Notes: a model not told the origin generated them from the sequence alone. A DNA stretch of 64,000 bases from Phyllobacterium trifolii (GCF_014192095.1 NZ_JACHXN010000017.1:1-64000); one strand, 5' to 3'; counted from the first letter of the stretch, positions 1 to 9,976 are shown. Numbers and translations are program-made.

Positions 1-95
1 CTGCTCGTCGCTGAAACGGGATCGCTTCATTTTCTGTCTCCTGGTGTGGAGAACAGACTAACCTCAAATCGAGGACATTCCAGGGGAGCAGGTCA
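1..95 (-). mobile_element. Left end of an IS3-family (IS407-like) insertion sequence, cut by the window edge
   Basis: Bases 30 to 1 on the minus strand read MKRSRFSDEQ, the typical N-terminus of an IS3-family OrfA transposase, with ATG at 30. Upstream lies a terminal sequence TGACCTGCTCCCCTGG (minus strand, from 95), which matches the usual tip of IS407-group elements. The element therefore appears to end at about 95, with the rest off the left edge. The target duplication cannot be checked. Confidence 0.75.
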
Positions 96-105
96 CGAAC
101 TCCGT

Positions 106-1128
106 TCATTCCCTGTTTTTGCGCCGGGGCACGGAACTTGTGCCACGGGGTCTGACTTGATTGGCGCTGTTATCGCAGTTTTCGTTCTGCAGCTTGCGCC
201 AGCGGGTCAAACGCTCGGGATCAATCTTGCCTGTAGCCATTGCTGCTTGCACTGCGCAGCCGGGTTCATGATCGTGACTGCAGTCACGAAACCGGCAATG
301 CGGGGCAAGTTCTGTGATTTCCGCGAACACCGTGTCAATGCCGTAACCCACGTGGCTGACATCCAACGTTCGAATTCCCGGCGTATCGATCACCCAACCG
401 CCGGCGGCAATCGCGTGCAGAGACCGGGATGTGGTGGTGTGACGACCCTTGGCATCATGCTCGCGGATAGCGCCCGTCTGCTGGGGCAGTTCTAGGGCCG
501 GGCCCGCCAGCGTGTTCACCAGAGTAGATTTGCCTACACCGGAGGACCCTACCAAAGTCACTGTCTGCCCGACTCCGCACCAGGGAAAGAGCGCAGTCTT
601 GGCCTCAGGAGAGCGCGCATTCAGGGTCACGACAGTCAAACCGCGTTGCAGTGCAGCCGCCTGCTGTTCGAATTCCCAAGCGTTTGACACCGTATCAGCC
701 TTGGTCAACACGATGACCGGATTTGTTCCGGCTTGGTTGGCCAATGCAAGGTAACGTTCCAGCCGAGCGCCATTGAAATCGGCATTGCACGAGGTAACGA
801 TAAACAGTGTATCGATGTTCGCGGCAACCAGCTGTTGGGGTCGATGGCCCGCTTTGCGACGTTCCAGCAGTGTTTTTCGCTTCAAAAGGCGTTGCACCAG
901 GTGCGTGCTCGGGTCAACGAGAACCCAGTCACCGACGGCAAAACCTGCGGTCGTCACGTCGGCAGGATAGGTTAGTTTGGCTGTTCCGGATTGAAAAATC
1001 GCAGTGAGGCGCGCGCGGTGAACCGTATCAATGCGCATTGGGAGGAGGTTTGTCTCGTTTGACAAAAGCTGATCGCTAAAAAATTCCGACCATCCTAAAC
1101 TCGAGAGCGAAGCGCTAGAATCAGTCAT
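106..1128 (-). CDS. rsgA: Ribosome small-subunit GTPase RsgA (YjeQ family)
   Basis: This is a circularly permuted GTPase that acts in late 30S subunit maturation. The protein has an N-terminal OB-fold region, then G4 (LTKAD), P-loop GSSGVGKST, G3 DTPGIR and a C-terminal zinc knuckle with C-H-C spacing (CRFRDCSHDHEPGC). About 340 residues is the normal length. The ATG at 1128 (MTDSSASL) is preferred because homologues start near there; an upstream GTG at 1194 and an ATG at 1152 are in frame, and none has a clear Shine-Dalgarno. The IS3 tip lies only 11 bases beyond its stop. Whether this is the only rsgA of the genome cannot be told; on an accessory region it may be a second copy. Confidence 0.9.
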   Translation of the reverse strand: MTDSSASLSSLGWSEFFSDQLLSNETNLLPMRIDTVHRARLTAIFQSGTAKLTYPADVTTAGFAVGDWVLVDPSTHLVQRLLKRKTLLERRKAGHRPQQLVAANIDTLFIVTSCNADFNGARLERYLALANQAGTNPVIVLTKADTVSNAWEFEQQAAALQRGLTVVTLNARSPEAKTALFPWCGVGQTVTLVGSSGVGKSTLVNTLAGPALELPQQTGAIREHDAKGRHTTTSRSLHAIAAGGWVIDTPGIRTLDVSHVGYGIDTVFAEITELAPHCRFRDCSHDHEPGCAVQAAMATGKIDPERLTRWRKLQNENCDNSANQVRPRGTSSVPRRKNRE

Positions 1129-1218
1129 GGTTTCGTTCATTGGTTGGGGCATCGCGACACAGGCCTTTTTTAAACTGATATATATATTTTGCACCTCGGA
1201 ACTAACAATATTAGCAAT

Positions 1219-1258
1219 GTCTGGCGCCGATTCTGTAGTCGTTGAATCAGCGCCAGAC
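1219..1258. other. Large inverted repeat between rsgA and the upstream pseudogene
   Basis: Arms GTCTGGCGC (1219-1227) and GCGCCAGAC (1250-1258) pair perfectly. They extend inward past one mismatch with GATTC/GAATC, leaving a 10-base loop. There is no clear run of T on either side, so it could be a factor-dependent terminator or an operator for rsgA. Confidence 0.5.
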
Positions 1259-1307
1259 CTCTACTGGACGGGGAAGGCCAGGAAAACTTTGATGCGTGTG
1301 AGCTCGC

Positions 1308-1740
1308 TCAACTATTCTTCGTCATCTCGTCCAACGCGCGCTTCTCAATCGGATCGATTCTTATATCTGTTTTCATGGCGAAGTCGTGGACTAACGCGCA
1401 ATTAATGGCTGCGACGCGGGTAGCGAGTTCTTCAATCTCACCTCCGTGGGATGAATGTCCTGGCCTGCAATGTCAGAGATATAGCGCTGAAATCGGTATT
1501 GCGCGCGATGGAGAATAATGCAGGATTTATTACGGTGCTTAACTCCACCATATTTTTTGCGCCGAGAAACACCCCCAGTTCCAAAGGCATGTTGAACCGG
1601 AGCAGTGGGGGAGTGCCATCGACTTCGGTGCGCGAGATATCGTGTATGCCGTAACGGCAGTCCGCAATTATACGGCAGAACTTGTCAAATCGATTGTCGG
1701 CCGCATTGTCGGTCTCGAGCGCGCAGCGCGCGACAAAAGG
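1308..1740 (-). pseudogene. Frameshifted remnant of an uncharacterised conserved protein (FNMPLELG family)
   Basis: Minus-strand translation from 1740 gives RCALETDNAADNRFDKFCRI, then YGIHDISRTEVDG and RFNMPLELGVFLGAK. After a one-base loss in an A6 run (about 1555) a second frame continues QYRFQRYISDIAGQDI. After another one-base loss (about 1446) a third frame gives GGEIEELATRVAAI and ends at TGA 1308. These motifs recur in a widespread bacterial protein family for which I know no function. The N-terminus is not recognisable. Both lesions are single-base deletions, so sequencing error is possible, but the missing 5' part points to real decay. Confidence 0.7.
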
Positions 1741-2212
1741 GGAGGCGCTTTCGTGGGACCTGCGATCCTGCCAATACCACGATCGATTGTTCGGGTCCTT
1801 TCAAGGCGGGCATTTGAAGCCAGATCTACGATGAGTGGCGGTCCCGTACACTGATTATCTGGAATTGGTGGGTGAGCGAGATAACGGATATGCACCACTA
1901 CTCGTCATTGCGGCCATAGCGGCCACTGAACCGATGCCATCAAATGACCGAGATGGGGCCGCTTCCGGTCAGGCAGCTTTCAAGAACCGCCCAGCGAAAG
2001 CAGACGTTTAGGTCGGCTGCCGTGATGTCTGGCTCTGACCCAAAAGCGGATCTTTGTCAGTCGTTGGAGCGGCGGTGAAAACTGCTGACTGGGTGGCAGA
2101 AGCGCGGTTGTAATACGCTCCGGACAAGGTACAAGCCAGTACCAACTGGCGCTAAATATTTACGGCGGGAACGTACGTCGTGTACAAGGCCGGTTCCTTG
2201 CATCAATGGAAT
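1741..2212. other. Intergenic stretch, nothing recognised
   Basis: No frame gives recognisable protein on either strand apart from short frames running into the pseudogene downstream. No RNA gene or repeat was seen. Confidence 0.5.
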
Positions 2213-2234
2213 GGGAAGGTGGACTCACCTTCCC
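2213..2234 (-). terminator. Perfect hairpin downstream of the small lipoprotein gene
   Basis: GGGAAGGTG and CACCTTCCC form a perfect 9 bp stem with a 4-base loop. It lies 18 bases after the stop of the lipoprotein gene. The minus-strand 3' flank (ATTCCATTG) is only weakly T-rich, so terminator function is probable, not certain. Confidence 0.6.
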
Positions 2235-2252
2235 AGAACACAGAAGCAGCCT

Positions 2253-2381
2253 TTATTTATACACTGGCGCTGCAGTCGGTTCTGCCATTGGCGGAGGCGC
2301 TTTTCCTTTGCCGATCGATCCGCAGGCACTTAAACTCATTACTGTTAGTACGGCAACGACGGTGATCAGAGCTCTATTCAT
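2253..2381 (-). CDS. Small secreted lipoprotein (42 aa)
   Basis: The ATG at 2381 follows a good ribosome site (AAAGGAT, 7 bases upstream). The product starts MNRALITVVAVLTVMSLSAC: a short positive N-terminus, a hydrophobic core and a lipobox LSAC with Cys20, followed by GSIGKGKAPPP and a Pro/Ala-rich tail ending VYK. This is the pattern of small lipoproteins anchored in the outer membrane that are common in Rhizobiales. Function is unknown. The 9 bp hairpin just after the stop supports a monocistronic unit. Confidence 0.75.
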   Translation of the reverse strand: MNRALITVVAVLTVMSLSACGSIGKGKAPPPMAEPTAAPVYK

Positions 2382-2670
2382 TCGAAGATCCTTTTCATCA
2401 AGTTGAAGTAGGCCAACCACTCTAGGCTACTATGGAAAGTGTTAAGAACTGGTCGTCGGATCGGGAACGTATGGATATTTTTAGAGTGCGGGATCAACTC
2501 AAAGGACGAAAGGCAAAGCAATTGCTCCTAGAGACTGTCCTGAATTTCACCAAGGTTGCAGTCGGGGCTCTTGGGCACCAAAACACTGAGCAGAGCTTTC
2601 ATAAGGGAAGGTGAGGCTTTGCCCAGGCAGCAGCGCGCTGCTCGGCGTTAGCTCGATCCGCGTCGGACCA
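2382..2670. other. Intergenic stretch with one unrecognised short frame
   Basis: An open frame on the plus strand (ATG 2432 to 2614, 60 codons) has no ribosome site and no recognisable sequence. I do not call it a gene. It may include the promoter of the lipoprotein gene. Confidence 0.4.
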
Positions 2671-3135
2671 ATGATAATGCCTGACTTTGATTATTCCGAC
2701 ACCGACGGGGATTCCATTTCACGTCTCAAGAAATGGTATTCTGGCGATGTGCATGACAGCATGAAGCACCTTGGCCTTTGGGGGCATCTGGAGGGTATTT
2801 CACTGCTCGGCTCCCTCGGGGCAGGCGAGGTGGTCTGCGGACCAGCCGTGACCGTGCTCTTTGAAGAGCCAGACGGGAAGGGCGAACCGCAGGACGTCTA
2901 TCACCACGCCATCGACGACACCCCCTAAGGAGGAATCCTCGTGTGCGAAGCATCCTGTGTGGCAGGTTCGTGTTCCGATAAGTTCATGAGTTCCGGCGCC
3001 AAAACGCGCGGAGCAGCCGCCACCATCGTCAACTGCACAGTGCGCGACCTGGCACAGGTTCGCGCGCTCGGATATTCGACGAGCGGGCCGCCATTCGAAA
3101 TCGGAGAGCGCCACTGGGCAGGGGAACGGTATTGA
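2671..3135 (+). pseudogene. RraA-family protein, broken by an in-frame stop and a lost C-terminus
   Basis: From ATG 2671 the frame reads MIMPDFDYSDTDGD, then LKKWYSGDVHDSMKHLGLWG, the start of RraA-like proteins (aldolase / RNase E regulator fold). A TAA at 2926-2928 interrupts it. The same frame then continues GGILVCEASCVAGSCSDKFM, KTRGAAATIVNCTVRDLAQV and RALGY, which is the family core. After that the sequence departs from the family and ends at 3135, so the C-terminal substrate region is missing. A nonsense change plus 3' loss makes a dead gene likely. Confidence 0.8.
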
Positions 3136-3182
3136 TCCAGGATTTTCGAGATTAAAATGAGATATTAACGGAGCACTCCTGT

Positions 3183-3365
3183 ATGGTTGAACCCGCACGC
3201 TTCATCGTTGTTATGGCCTATGACAAGGCTAAGGAGGGCAGTTTTGTCCCAGCAGGCGCTTGCCTGCGCGGCAACGCGGCGATGTTCAAGGATGGGTACA
3301 GGCTTGTTCACTGCATCGACATCCGCTGTAAGCTCGGCGATCATCCAGTCCCTGACCTAGCATGA
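3183..3365 (+). CDS. Small hypothetical protein (60 aa), possibly degraded
   Basis: ATG 3183 follows GGAG by about 10 bases. The start ARFIVVMAYDKAKEGSFVPAG resembles a family of small rhizobial proteins that begin with a similar 'V(M)AFD...G.(L)VP' stretch, but the rest does not. It may be a decayed member of that family. No function can be offered. Confidence 0.35.
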   Translation: MVEPARFIVVMAYDKAKEGSFVPAGACLRGNAAMFKDGYRLVHCIDIRCKLGDHPVPDLA

Positions 3366-3520
3366 CCAGAGGCCAGTGCGTTGTTGGGGGCAACAAGATA
3401 TCAAACCGTGGGATCAGTACGAACCCGGCGAATTGAATGTTATCGGACGCAGTGGAACCGATTTGCGATTTAAGCCTTTACCAAGCAATCACCGAAACCG
3501 AGCTATGTGAGGGATGAGCT

Positions 3521-4504
3521 ATGACACAACCACCGGCGACCCGCAGTCGGGCAGGAGAAGCGACGGCAAAACGTCAGCGCGCTATTCAAACAAAAACCAA
3601 CCAACGCGAGAAAAGCGCGAGCAAACCCACGACTAAAGCGCCTCAAACCGGAGCTCGGATATATCCTGTTCCACCATTCCGCAAGCAGCATCTGAAAAAA
3701 CCGGGGCTTGAGGCCTCGCTTGATCCGGCTCCGATGTTCGACGCACCGTTCTATCTCGGCTCAAAAAAACTCGATGGCAAGATCGCTTTGATAACCGGAG
3801 GCGATTCCGGTATAGGCCGGGCGGTCGCTGTATTGTTTGCGCGCGAAGGTGCGGACGTGGCGATTGTGCACCTCGATGAGGAAAAGGACGCCAACACGAC
3901 GAGGGACCTGGTCGAGAACGAAGGCAGAAAGTGTCTGGTGATTGCCGGAGATGTGCGCAAGAAAGCCTTTTGTGAGACTGCCGTCAGCAGAACCATCAAG
4001 GCCTTGGGCACGCTGGACGTGCTCGTCAACAACGCCGCGTTCCAATTGCACACCCGTGCTCTCGAAGATCTCAGTGAAGAACACTTTGATGAGACGCTCA
4101 GAACGAATCTTTACGGGTATTTCTTTCTTTCGCAGGCGGCGGCAAGGCACATGCAACCTGGCTCAGCCATCGTCAATACTGGCTCGGTGACTGGTTTGAT
4201 GGGAAGCAAGAATCTGCTCGACTATTCCATGACGAAAGGTGGAATTCATGCTTATACCCGCGCCTTGGCGGCAAACCTGCTGGAAAGGGGCATCAGGGTA
4301 AATGCCGTCGCGCCCGGCCCTGTGTGGACGCCACTCAACCCTGCGGACAAGGAAGCAGACGACGTGTCGAAATTTGGTTCGGATACGCCAATGAAACGGC
4401 CTGCGCAGCCCGAAGAAATAGCGCCGGCCTATGTGTTTCTCGCTTCACCCCACTGTTCGAGCTACATAACCGGCGAAATACTGCCGATCGTTGGGGGATA
4501 CTGA
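3521..4504 (+). CDS. SDR-family oxidoreductase, YghA / general stress type
   Basis: This is an NAD(P)-dependent short-chain dehydrogenase of 327 residues. A basic, low-complexity N-terminal extension (1-50) leads to PVPPFRKQ, typical of the YghA/YdaD group of stress-induced SDRs. The Rossmann motif TGGDSGIG lies at 92-99, NNA at 170-172, and the catalytic Ser222, Tyr235 and Lys239 are present. The C-terminus ends GEILPIVGGY as in the family. A start at GTGAGGGATGAGCT-ATG is consistent with a ribosome site (GAGGGA). The substrate is unknown; homologues accompany osmotic and oxidative stress genes, which fits the groESL and hsp20 neighbourhood. Confidence 0.9.
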   Translation: MTQPPATRSRAGEATAKRQRAIQTKTNQREKSASKPTTKAPQTGARIYPVPPFRKQHLKKPGLEASLDPAPMFDAPFYLGSKKLDGKIALITGGDSGIGRAVAVLFAREGADVAIVHLDEEKDANTTRDLVENEGRKCLVIAGDVRKKAFCETAVSRTIKALGTLDVLVNNAAFQLHTRALEDLSEEHFDETLRTNLYGYFFLSQAAARHMQPGSAIVNTGSVTGLMGSKNLLDYSMTKGGIHAYTRALAANLLERGIRVNAVAPGPVWTPLNPADKEADDVSKFGSDTPMKRPAQPEEIAPAYVFLASPHCSSYITGEILPIVGGY

Positions 4505-4618
4505 GGCCAGTCGCCGCCTCGGCTGGCATTCTGAGGGCTTGGTACCGCGACCCGTGGCTGAAGCTGTTGCATTTCTCGCGCGCAACTGGACCCGCGCCCA
4601 CGCGGTTGGTGAAATGCC

Positions 4619-5112
4619 CTAAGCATAGCCGCCCCGAATTTCGATCGGCGTTTCCACCAGATGATCGAAATTCTGAAAAGAATACTCCAGCCATTCGACT
4701 TCTGGCAGGGCCGTTGCCATGTGAACGCCGATTTCCAGGAAGGTGTTACCCAGACTGATCGGCACGCCCAGTTCGGCTGCCAGCCAGCCGATGCGCATGA
4801 CATCGGTCACCTGCCGTGGACGTTAAGGATATCGGCGCCATGATTGTCCAGCAGGATCAGCTTTCCTGCAAGGTCGAGATATTCCCCGCTATTGATCCGG
4901 GTCCAGTTGACCGCATGACGCAGTTTACGCAGCCCCTCAAAGTCATGCCGCAATATCGGATCCTCGACGACACGCGTGCGTTTTTCACGCGCTTCGTCGG
5001 CAATAGCGCTCAGTCCCAGCTTTGCGAAAAGCATTGGCCGATGATGATCAAGGCGGCGATAAAGGCGGTCAGCTCGACGACTTGCAGGTCCATTATGTCG
5101 GCCTCCTGTCAT
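4619..5112 (-). pseudogene. C-terminal remnant of an enolase-superfamily (mandelate racemase-like) enzyme
   Basis: The minus strand reads VVEDPILRHDFEGLRKLRHA, INSGEYLDLAGKL and ILNVHG. A frame change at about 4808 leads into VTDVMRIGWLAAELGVPISL, GNTFLEIGVHMATALPEVEW and LEYSFQNFDHL, ending IEIRGGYA. These match the barrel and C-terminus of mandelate racemase/muconate lactonizing-like enzymes. The N-terminal domain is absent and the last residues appear cut. The 5' end overlaps the end of the DUF982 frame, as if that gene's 3' side replaced it. Confidence 0.7.
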
Positions 5113-5416
5113 TCACAACTGGTGCTGGAATGATCCTTCCTGTCAAATCAGCTCGGCCCGGGACGTGTTCGCAGTCAGGCGCCAAGGCATCGTGCTTGCG
5201 AGCAAAAGCAACGAACAAGCTTCGGGCGGTCTCCGCTTCTAAATCACCCCATAGCGCTGCCTTGCACGCCTTGAGCGCCATAGCATGGGTCGGCTGCTTT
5301 TTCGACAGAGGCCATTCGCTGAGCAATGCATAGGCTTCGGATACCGTCCTGACCTCGGTGGGAAAACCTAGTCCGACGAAGATCGTGACGGGGGTGTTGA
5401 ACATATTGCATTCCAT
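5093..5416 (-). CDS. DUF982 domain protein
   Basis: This 107-residue protein has the DUF982 pattern: PVTIFVGLGFPTEVRTVSEA near the N-terminus, then YALLSEWP, ALKACKAALWGDLEAETAR and FVAFARKHDALAP. DUF982 proteins are small and almost restricted to Rhizobiales, often in many copies on plasmids and islands. No biochemical role is known. ATG 5416 follows AAGGAGG closely. The last residues after GRIIPAP may be foreign, because the frame runs into the enolase remnant. Confidence 0.8.
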   Translation of the reverse strand: MECNMFNTPVTIFVGLGFPTEVRTVSEAYALLSEWPLSKKQPTHAMALKACKAALWGDLEAETARSLFVAFARKHDALAPDCEHVPGRADLTGRIIPAPVVNDRRPT

Positions 5417-5435
5417 AGGCTCCTCCTTCCTTCGT

Positions 5436-5738
5436 TTATGGTCGAACAGTTGGTGCTGAGGGTGAGGCCGGTCGCTTTAGACCCGGCGCTGATTTTCTGC
5501 TCTGTTTCCGGTAGGTCGAAATAGCGCCCGAAGAACGGATCATTGTAGAGAGGATTGGTTTCGGTGGGCGAGGCGGATTCACCGCGATGTTGACGACAGC
5601 GGGCGTCACCTCCTCCAGCACATCGGCGAGCGGACGCTGCATATGTGCCGAAATGGCGGGTTGCGCCTGTACCGGCGATGGCGCCGGAGCCAGAACGAAA
5701 GCGAGTGCAACCGAATAGGCCGACAAAAGGCGCAGCAT
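5436..5738 (-). pseudogene. N-terminal fragment of a Do/DegP-type periplasmic serine protease
   Basis: ATG 5738 starts a signal peptide (MLRLLSAYSVALAFVLAPAP, then VQA) followed by PLADVLEEVTPAVVNIAV, the hallmark start of Deg proteases. A frameshift near 5580 moves the reading to TNPLYNDPFFGRYFDLPE and ISAGS, also DegP-like. The sequence then stops matching before the protease domain. So only the first roughly 90 residues survive, and the catalytic triad and PDZ domains are gone. Confidence 0.75.
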
Positions 5739-5869
5739 ATCCGGACGAACGTTCGCGGCTCGGAGTGATCGACGGCCGTTTATTGTTTGTGATGTTGATC
5801 CAATTCAGGTTCATGGCATCACCCGTCGATAAATGGCTGTGACCACCCGGGCGGGCACAGCCTTCCTCA

Positions 5870-7510
<1,641 letters not shown>

Positions 7511-7554
7511 TTAAATCGGCAGCGTTGCATTGTTCGTGTTTTAAGTCGGCATTG

Positions 7555-7869
7555 TCAGGCCGCCCTTTTCGCCGTGTTTTCGGCCTCAATTACCCCCATG
7601 ACATCGGATTCCTTCATGATCAGGAGCTCCTCGCTCTTGAGCCTGATCTCGGTGCCGGACCATTTGCCGAACAAAATGCGGTCGCCAACCTTGACGTCGA
7701 GCGGCTGCAATTGGCCGCTTTCGTCGCGCGCGCCCGGCCCAGCGGCGATAACCTCGCCTTCCTGTGGTTTTTCCTTGGCGGTGTCGGGAATGATAATGCC
7801 GCCGGCGGTCTTTTCTTCGGACTCGATGCGGCGGACCAGAATACGGTCATGCAATGGACGGAACGTCAT
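7555..7869 (-). CDS. groES: Co-chaperonin GroES (10 kDa)
   Basis: This is the heptameric lid of the GroEL chamber. The true start is ATG 7869 ([20 protein letters not shown]), preceded by GGAGAG; the frame remains open further upstream, but those codons do not match GroES. The product is 104 residues, with the mobile loop around [17 protein letters not shown] and the end [16 protein letters not shown]. It heads the groES-groEL operon, with the CIRCE operator about 150 bases upstream. Confidence 0.97.
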   Translation of the reverse strand: MTFRPLHDRILVRRIESEEKTAGGIIIPDTAKEKPQEGEVIAAGPGARDESGQLQPLDVKVGDRILFGKWSGTEIRLKSEELLIMKESDVMGVIEAENTAKRAA

Positions 7870-8020
7870 CTCGCTCTCCTCTTTCGACAAACAGTTTTGA
7901 GGTTCCTCGGCGCCGTATCCGAAGCGGCTTCGGCGCACGGCGCGCAACCCTTTGAAGGCATCGCGCGCATATCGAGCTAGTTGGGGTGGAATGGCATTTC
8001 AAGAGACTCCGCAAAAAATT

Positions 8021-8047
8021 TTAGCACTCGATCCATCCGAGTGCTAA
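8021..8047 (-). promoter_or_regulatory. CIRCE operator of groESL (HrcA site)
   Basis: TTAGCACTC, nine bases, GAGTGCTAA: a perfect match to the CIRCE consensus. It is bound by the heat-shock repressor HrcA and lies just downstream of the likely groES promoter. No hrcA gene is in the window, so regulation would use a repressor encoded elsewhere. Confidence 0.95.
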
Positions 8048-8050
8048 TGC

Positions 8051-8078
8051 TCGGTATTCGTGCAGCAATTTTGGTCAA
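8051..8078 (-). promoter_or_regulatory. Probable sigma-70 promoter of groESL
   Basis: On the minus strand TTGACC (8078-8073) and TACCGA (8056-8051) are 16 bases apart, and the CIRCE element begins 3 bases after the -10. That is the usual placement for HrcA repression. The -10 is a poor match, so this is an inference from position. Confidence 0.5.
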
Positions 8079-8200
8079 ACGATATCCAAAGGCTCTTGAT
8101 CGGAACAAAATCCTTTCAAAATAATGGACAACGGAACGCCTTTCGGCTTGCCGGAATATTCGACAAGAACCATGGAGATTGTGTGTGGGGGAACCTTCGA

Positions 8201-8535
8201 ATGAAACGCAAAGTCGCAATGATCATCCCATCAATCGCCCCGCAAACCTCTGACGCGACGCTTGATCGACTGTTCGATCCATCTCGGTTGTTCAGGCATC
8301 CGGAGACGATCGACTCGAAGTTCAGGAAAAGCGTGCCATCTTCTCGTCGTGGGCATCGGACGCGTGCGCGGTCGAATCCATGCCGGCGCTGCGCCAGCCG
8401 CCAGGCGCGGAACAGCCCGTCGCATTCGACGACATCATGGTCGCGCTTGGTGAACTTGACAGCGATCGCGGCTATATTCGGCCGACGACGACGTCCGACC
8501 GCAAGTACCGCAGCGGCCAGAGCCTCGATGCCTGA
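8201..8535 (+). pseudogene. Frameshifted small conserved rhizobial protein
   Basis: ATG 8201 gives MKRKVAMIIPSIAP, then LDRLFDPSRLFRHPETI. After a one-base shift at about 8310 the next frame continues RLEVQEKRAIFSSWASDACA, VESMPAL, VAFDDIMVALGELD and ends at TGA 8535. The pattern 'DPSR.F.HP ... EKRA(I/V)L(A)SWASDACAVE' is a small uncharacterised family of Rhizobiales found near stress genes. One insertion or deletion separates the halves, so it may be a sequencing error or recent decay. Confidence 0.6.
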
Positions 8536-8670
8536 GGATTTGTGACGATAGGGGAAGACAAAGAATAAGCTAGGGATTCTTGCTGTAAGCCTACCAGGGC
8601 CTGAGCACGGCTAATTTTTGACCAAAGGGCTGGTAAGTCTGCGGCATCGCGACTTGGCGCTGCATCCGGC

Positions 8671-8901
8671 TTACAATCCGAAATCATCCTCATCTTCCTG
8701 AGGTTCAATCAGATCGATGAGGGCAGCGACGCGGGTTCCTGGAAGTGGTCGGCCTTCGTTCATCAGCGCTTCATCGGAGTTTATCCAAGCGAAAGCCTCC
8801 CTGAGTTCGCTCGGCGACGCCCCGGTTGCTATTATCTCTGCCACCAACGCTTCGTCGACGGGTCCGAGAACGGCGACGACGTCGCCATGTGTTATGATCA
8901 C
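8671..8901 (-). CDS. Small acidic protein of unknown function
   Basis: I choose GTG 8901, eight bases after GGAGG. The product is about 76 residues, starting VIITHGDVVAVLGPVDEAL and ending in an acidic tail EPQEDEDDFGL. An upstream TTG at 8931 is in frame but has no ribosome site. Codon pattern and length look genuine, and it sits between groESL and hsp20, so a role in stress response is possible. No motif or known domain is visible. Confidence 0.55.
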   Translation of the reverse strand: MIITHGDVVAVLGPVDEALVAEIIATGASPSELREAFAWINSDEALMNEGRPLPGTRVAALIDLIEPQEDEDDFGL

Positions 8902-9059
8902 GGATCGATCCTCCCTGACAGTGACGATCAACTGGAAGCCGCTGGTCCATTGCGATCATCTTCCAAAGGACGGGAAAATAACGCGCGCAAGCCCGGAGCG
9001 TTCCATCATGGAAACCTCCCGTGGAGGCAAAAGACGCTGTTTCTCCCCTTGACGCCGGT

Positions 9060-9148
9060 CGGCCGCCACTGTTGGGCCGGCAATGTCAGGGAGCGCCAGC
9101 TTCTTGGCGCGCCATCGTACCGATGTTGCTCTAAACGAGGATATAGCT
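9060..9148 (+). ncRNA. ROSE-like RNA thermometer in the hsp20 leader
   Basis: The bases before the hsp20 start show GTTGCTC (9125-9131) facing GAGGA (9137-9141), which contains the Shine-Dalgarno. This is the UUGCU/AGGA pairing that defines the last hairpin of ROSE elements in rhizobial small heat-shock genes. A GC-rich hairpin (GCGCCA/TGGCGC, about 9094-9110) precedes it, as in the multi-stem ROSE layout. The pairing is by eye only. Confidence 0.5.
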
Positions 9149-9364
9149 ATGAGAAGCAATGTGGATTTTTCCCCCTTCTACTGGTCGAGCATCGGCTTCG
9201 ACCGCATTTTCAACCTTCTCGAAAATTCCGGTCATCTGCAAGGCAGCAGCGAGAAATGGCCGCCTTATGGCTGCGCCATCAGCCGAAATCAGCGCTCAGT
9301 CTCTGGTTTACAGCACGGGTCCAATCGAACGGCGGCCGCAGCTGGCGCGACCATTGCTGGTTGA
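9149..9364 (+). pseudogene. Truncated Hsp20 (IbpA-like) small heat-shock protein
   Basis: ATG 9149 gives MRSNVDFSPFYWSSIGFDRI, FNLLENSG and KWPPYG, the N-terminus of rhizobial class-A Hsp20. Homology stops at about residue 40, and the frame ends at 9364 without the alpha-crystallin domain. Another frame further on (about 9285-9537) contains DEDHLTIRCQVAGLDVGAVD and LDVSGRGYR, which faintly resembles an alpha-crystallin stretch. The region may therefore be a scrambled remnant of one or two hsp20 genes. Confidence 0.65.
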
Positions 9365-9592
9365 AATATATGACCGCCCGTGTAGTCATCGAAGGTGCTG
9401 TGATGAAGACCACCTGACAATACGTTGTCAGGTTGCAGGTTTGGATGTCGGCGCCGTGGACCTACAGAGTGCCACATTGGATGTTTCTGGGCGTGGCTAT
9501 CGGACTTGGTCTGCGCATCTATCAACGAACAAAGAGTAATTTGAATGAACCACTGAATTAGGATCGCCCTGTTTCACACGTTCCGGCGAAAT

Positions 9593-9976
9593 TTAGTGTT
9601 TCCAGCTTCGACCTTCCTTGCGAATGATCCGGTGTTCCAGAAAGACAAACCCGTCAATAGGCAACCGCAGGGTTCCATTGCCGGTTCTCTCCAACCGCAA
9701 TGGGGCGTTTCATGCCCAGCGATCCTTGCGGATTTTGCGGTTCAGGTATTTCGCCTCCATCCACGCGTCGAACTCATGGATCATGATATTGGACAGGAGT
9801 GGTGACAGAAAACCACCTTGCGGAAGAATACCTTCACTGGAAACCGCAAACAGGCCACGGTCGATGTGACCAGCCTTAAGCGTGCGGCCAGCGAAGATCG
9901 ACAAACCGTCCGTCCCGCACCTCGTCGTGCATTTCACCGACATGTAGGGCCTACGCCGGCAAAGTATCGTCGCCAC
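9593..9976 (-). pseudogene. Fragment of a group II intron reverse transcriptase/maturase
   Basis: The minus strand reads GILPQGGFLSPLLSNIMIHE, FDAWMEAKYLNRKIRKDRWA, matching the (T)PQGG...SPLL.NI core of RT motif 4/5 in LtrA-like proteins. A stop follows, then LRLPIDGFVFLEHRIIRK, which matches the later '(D)GF(V)FLGHRI' part of the same family. The stretch between them is missing and both ends are lost. No intron RNA domain V was recognised. Confidence 0.75.
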
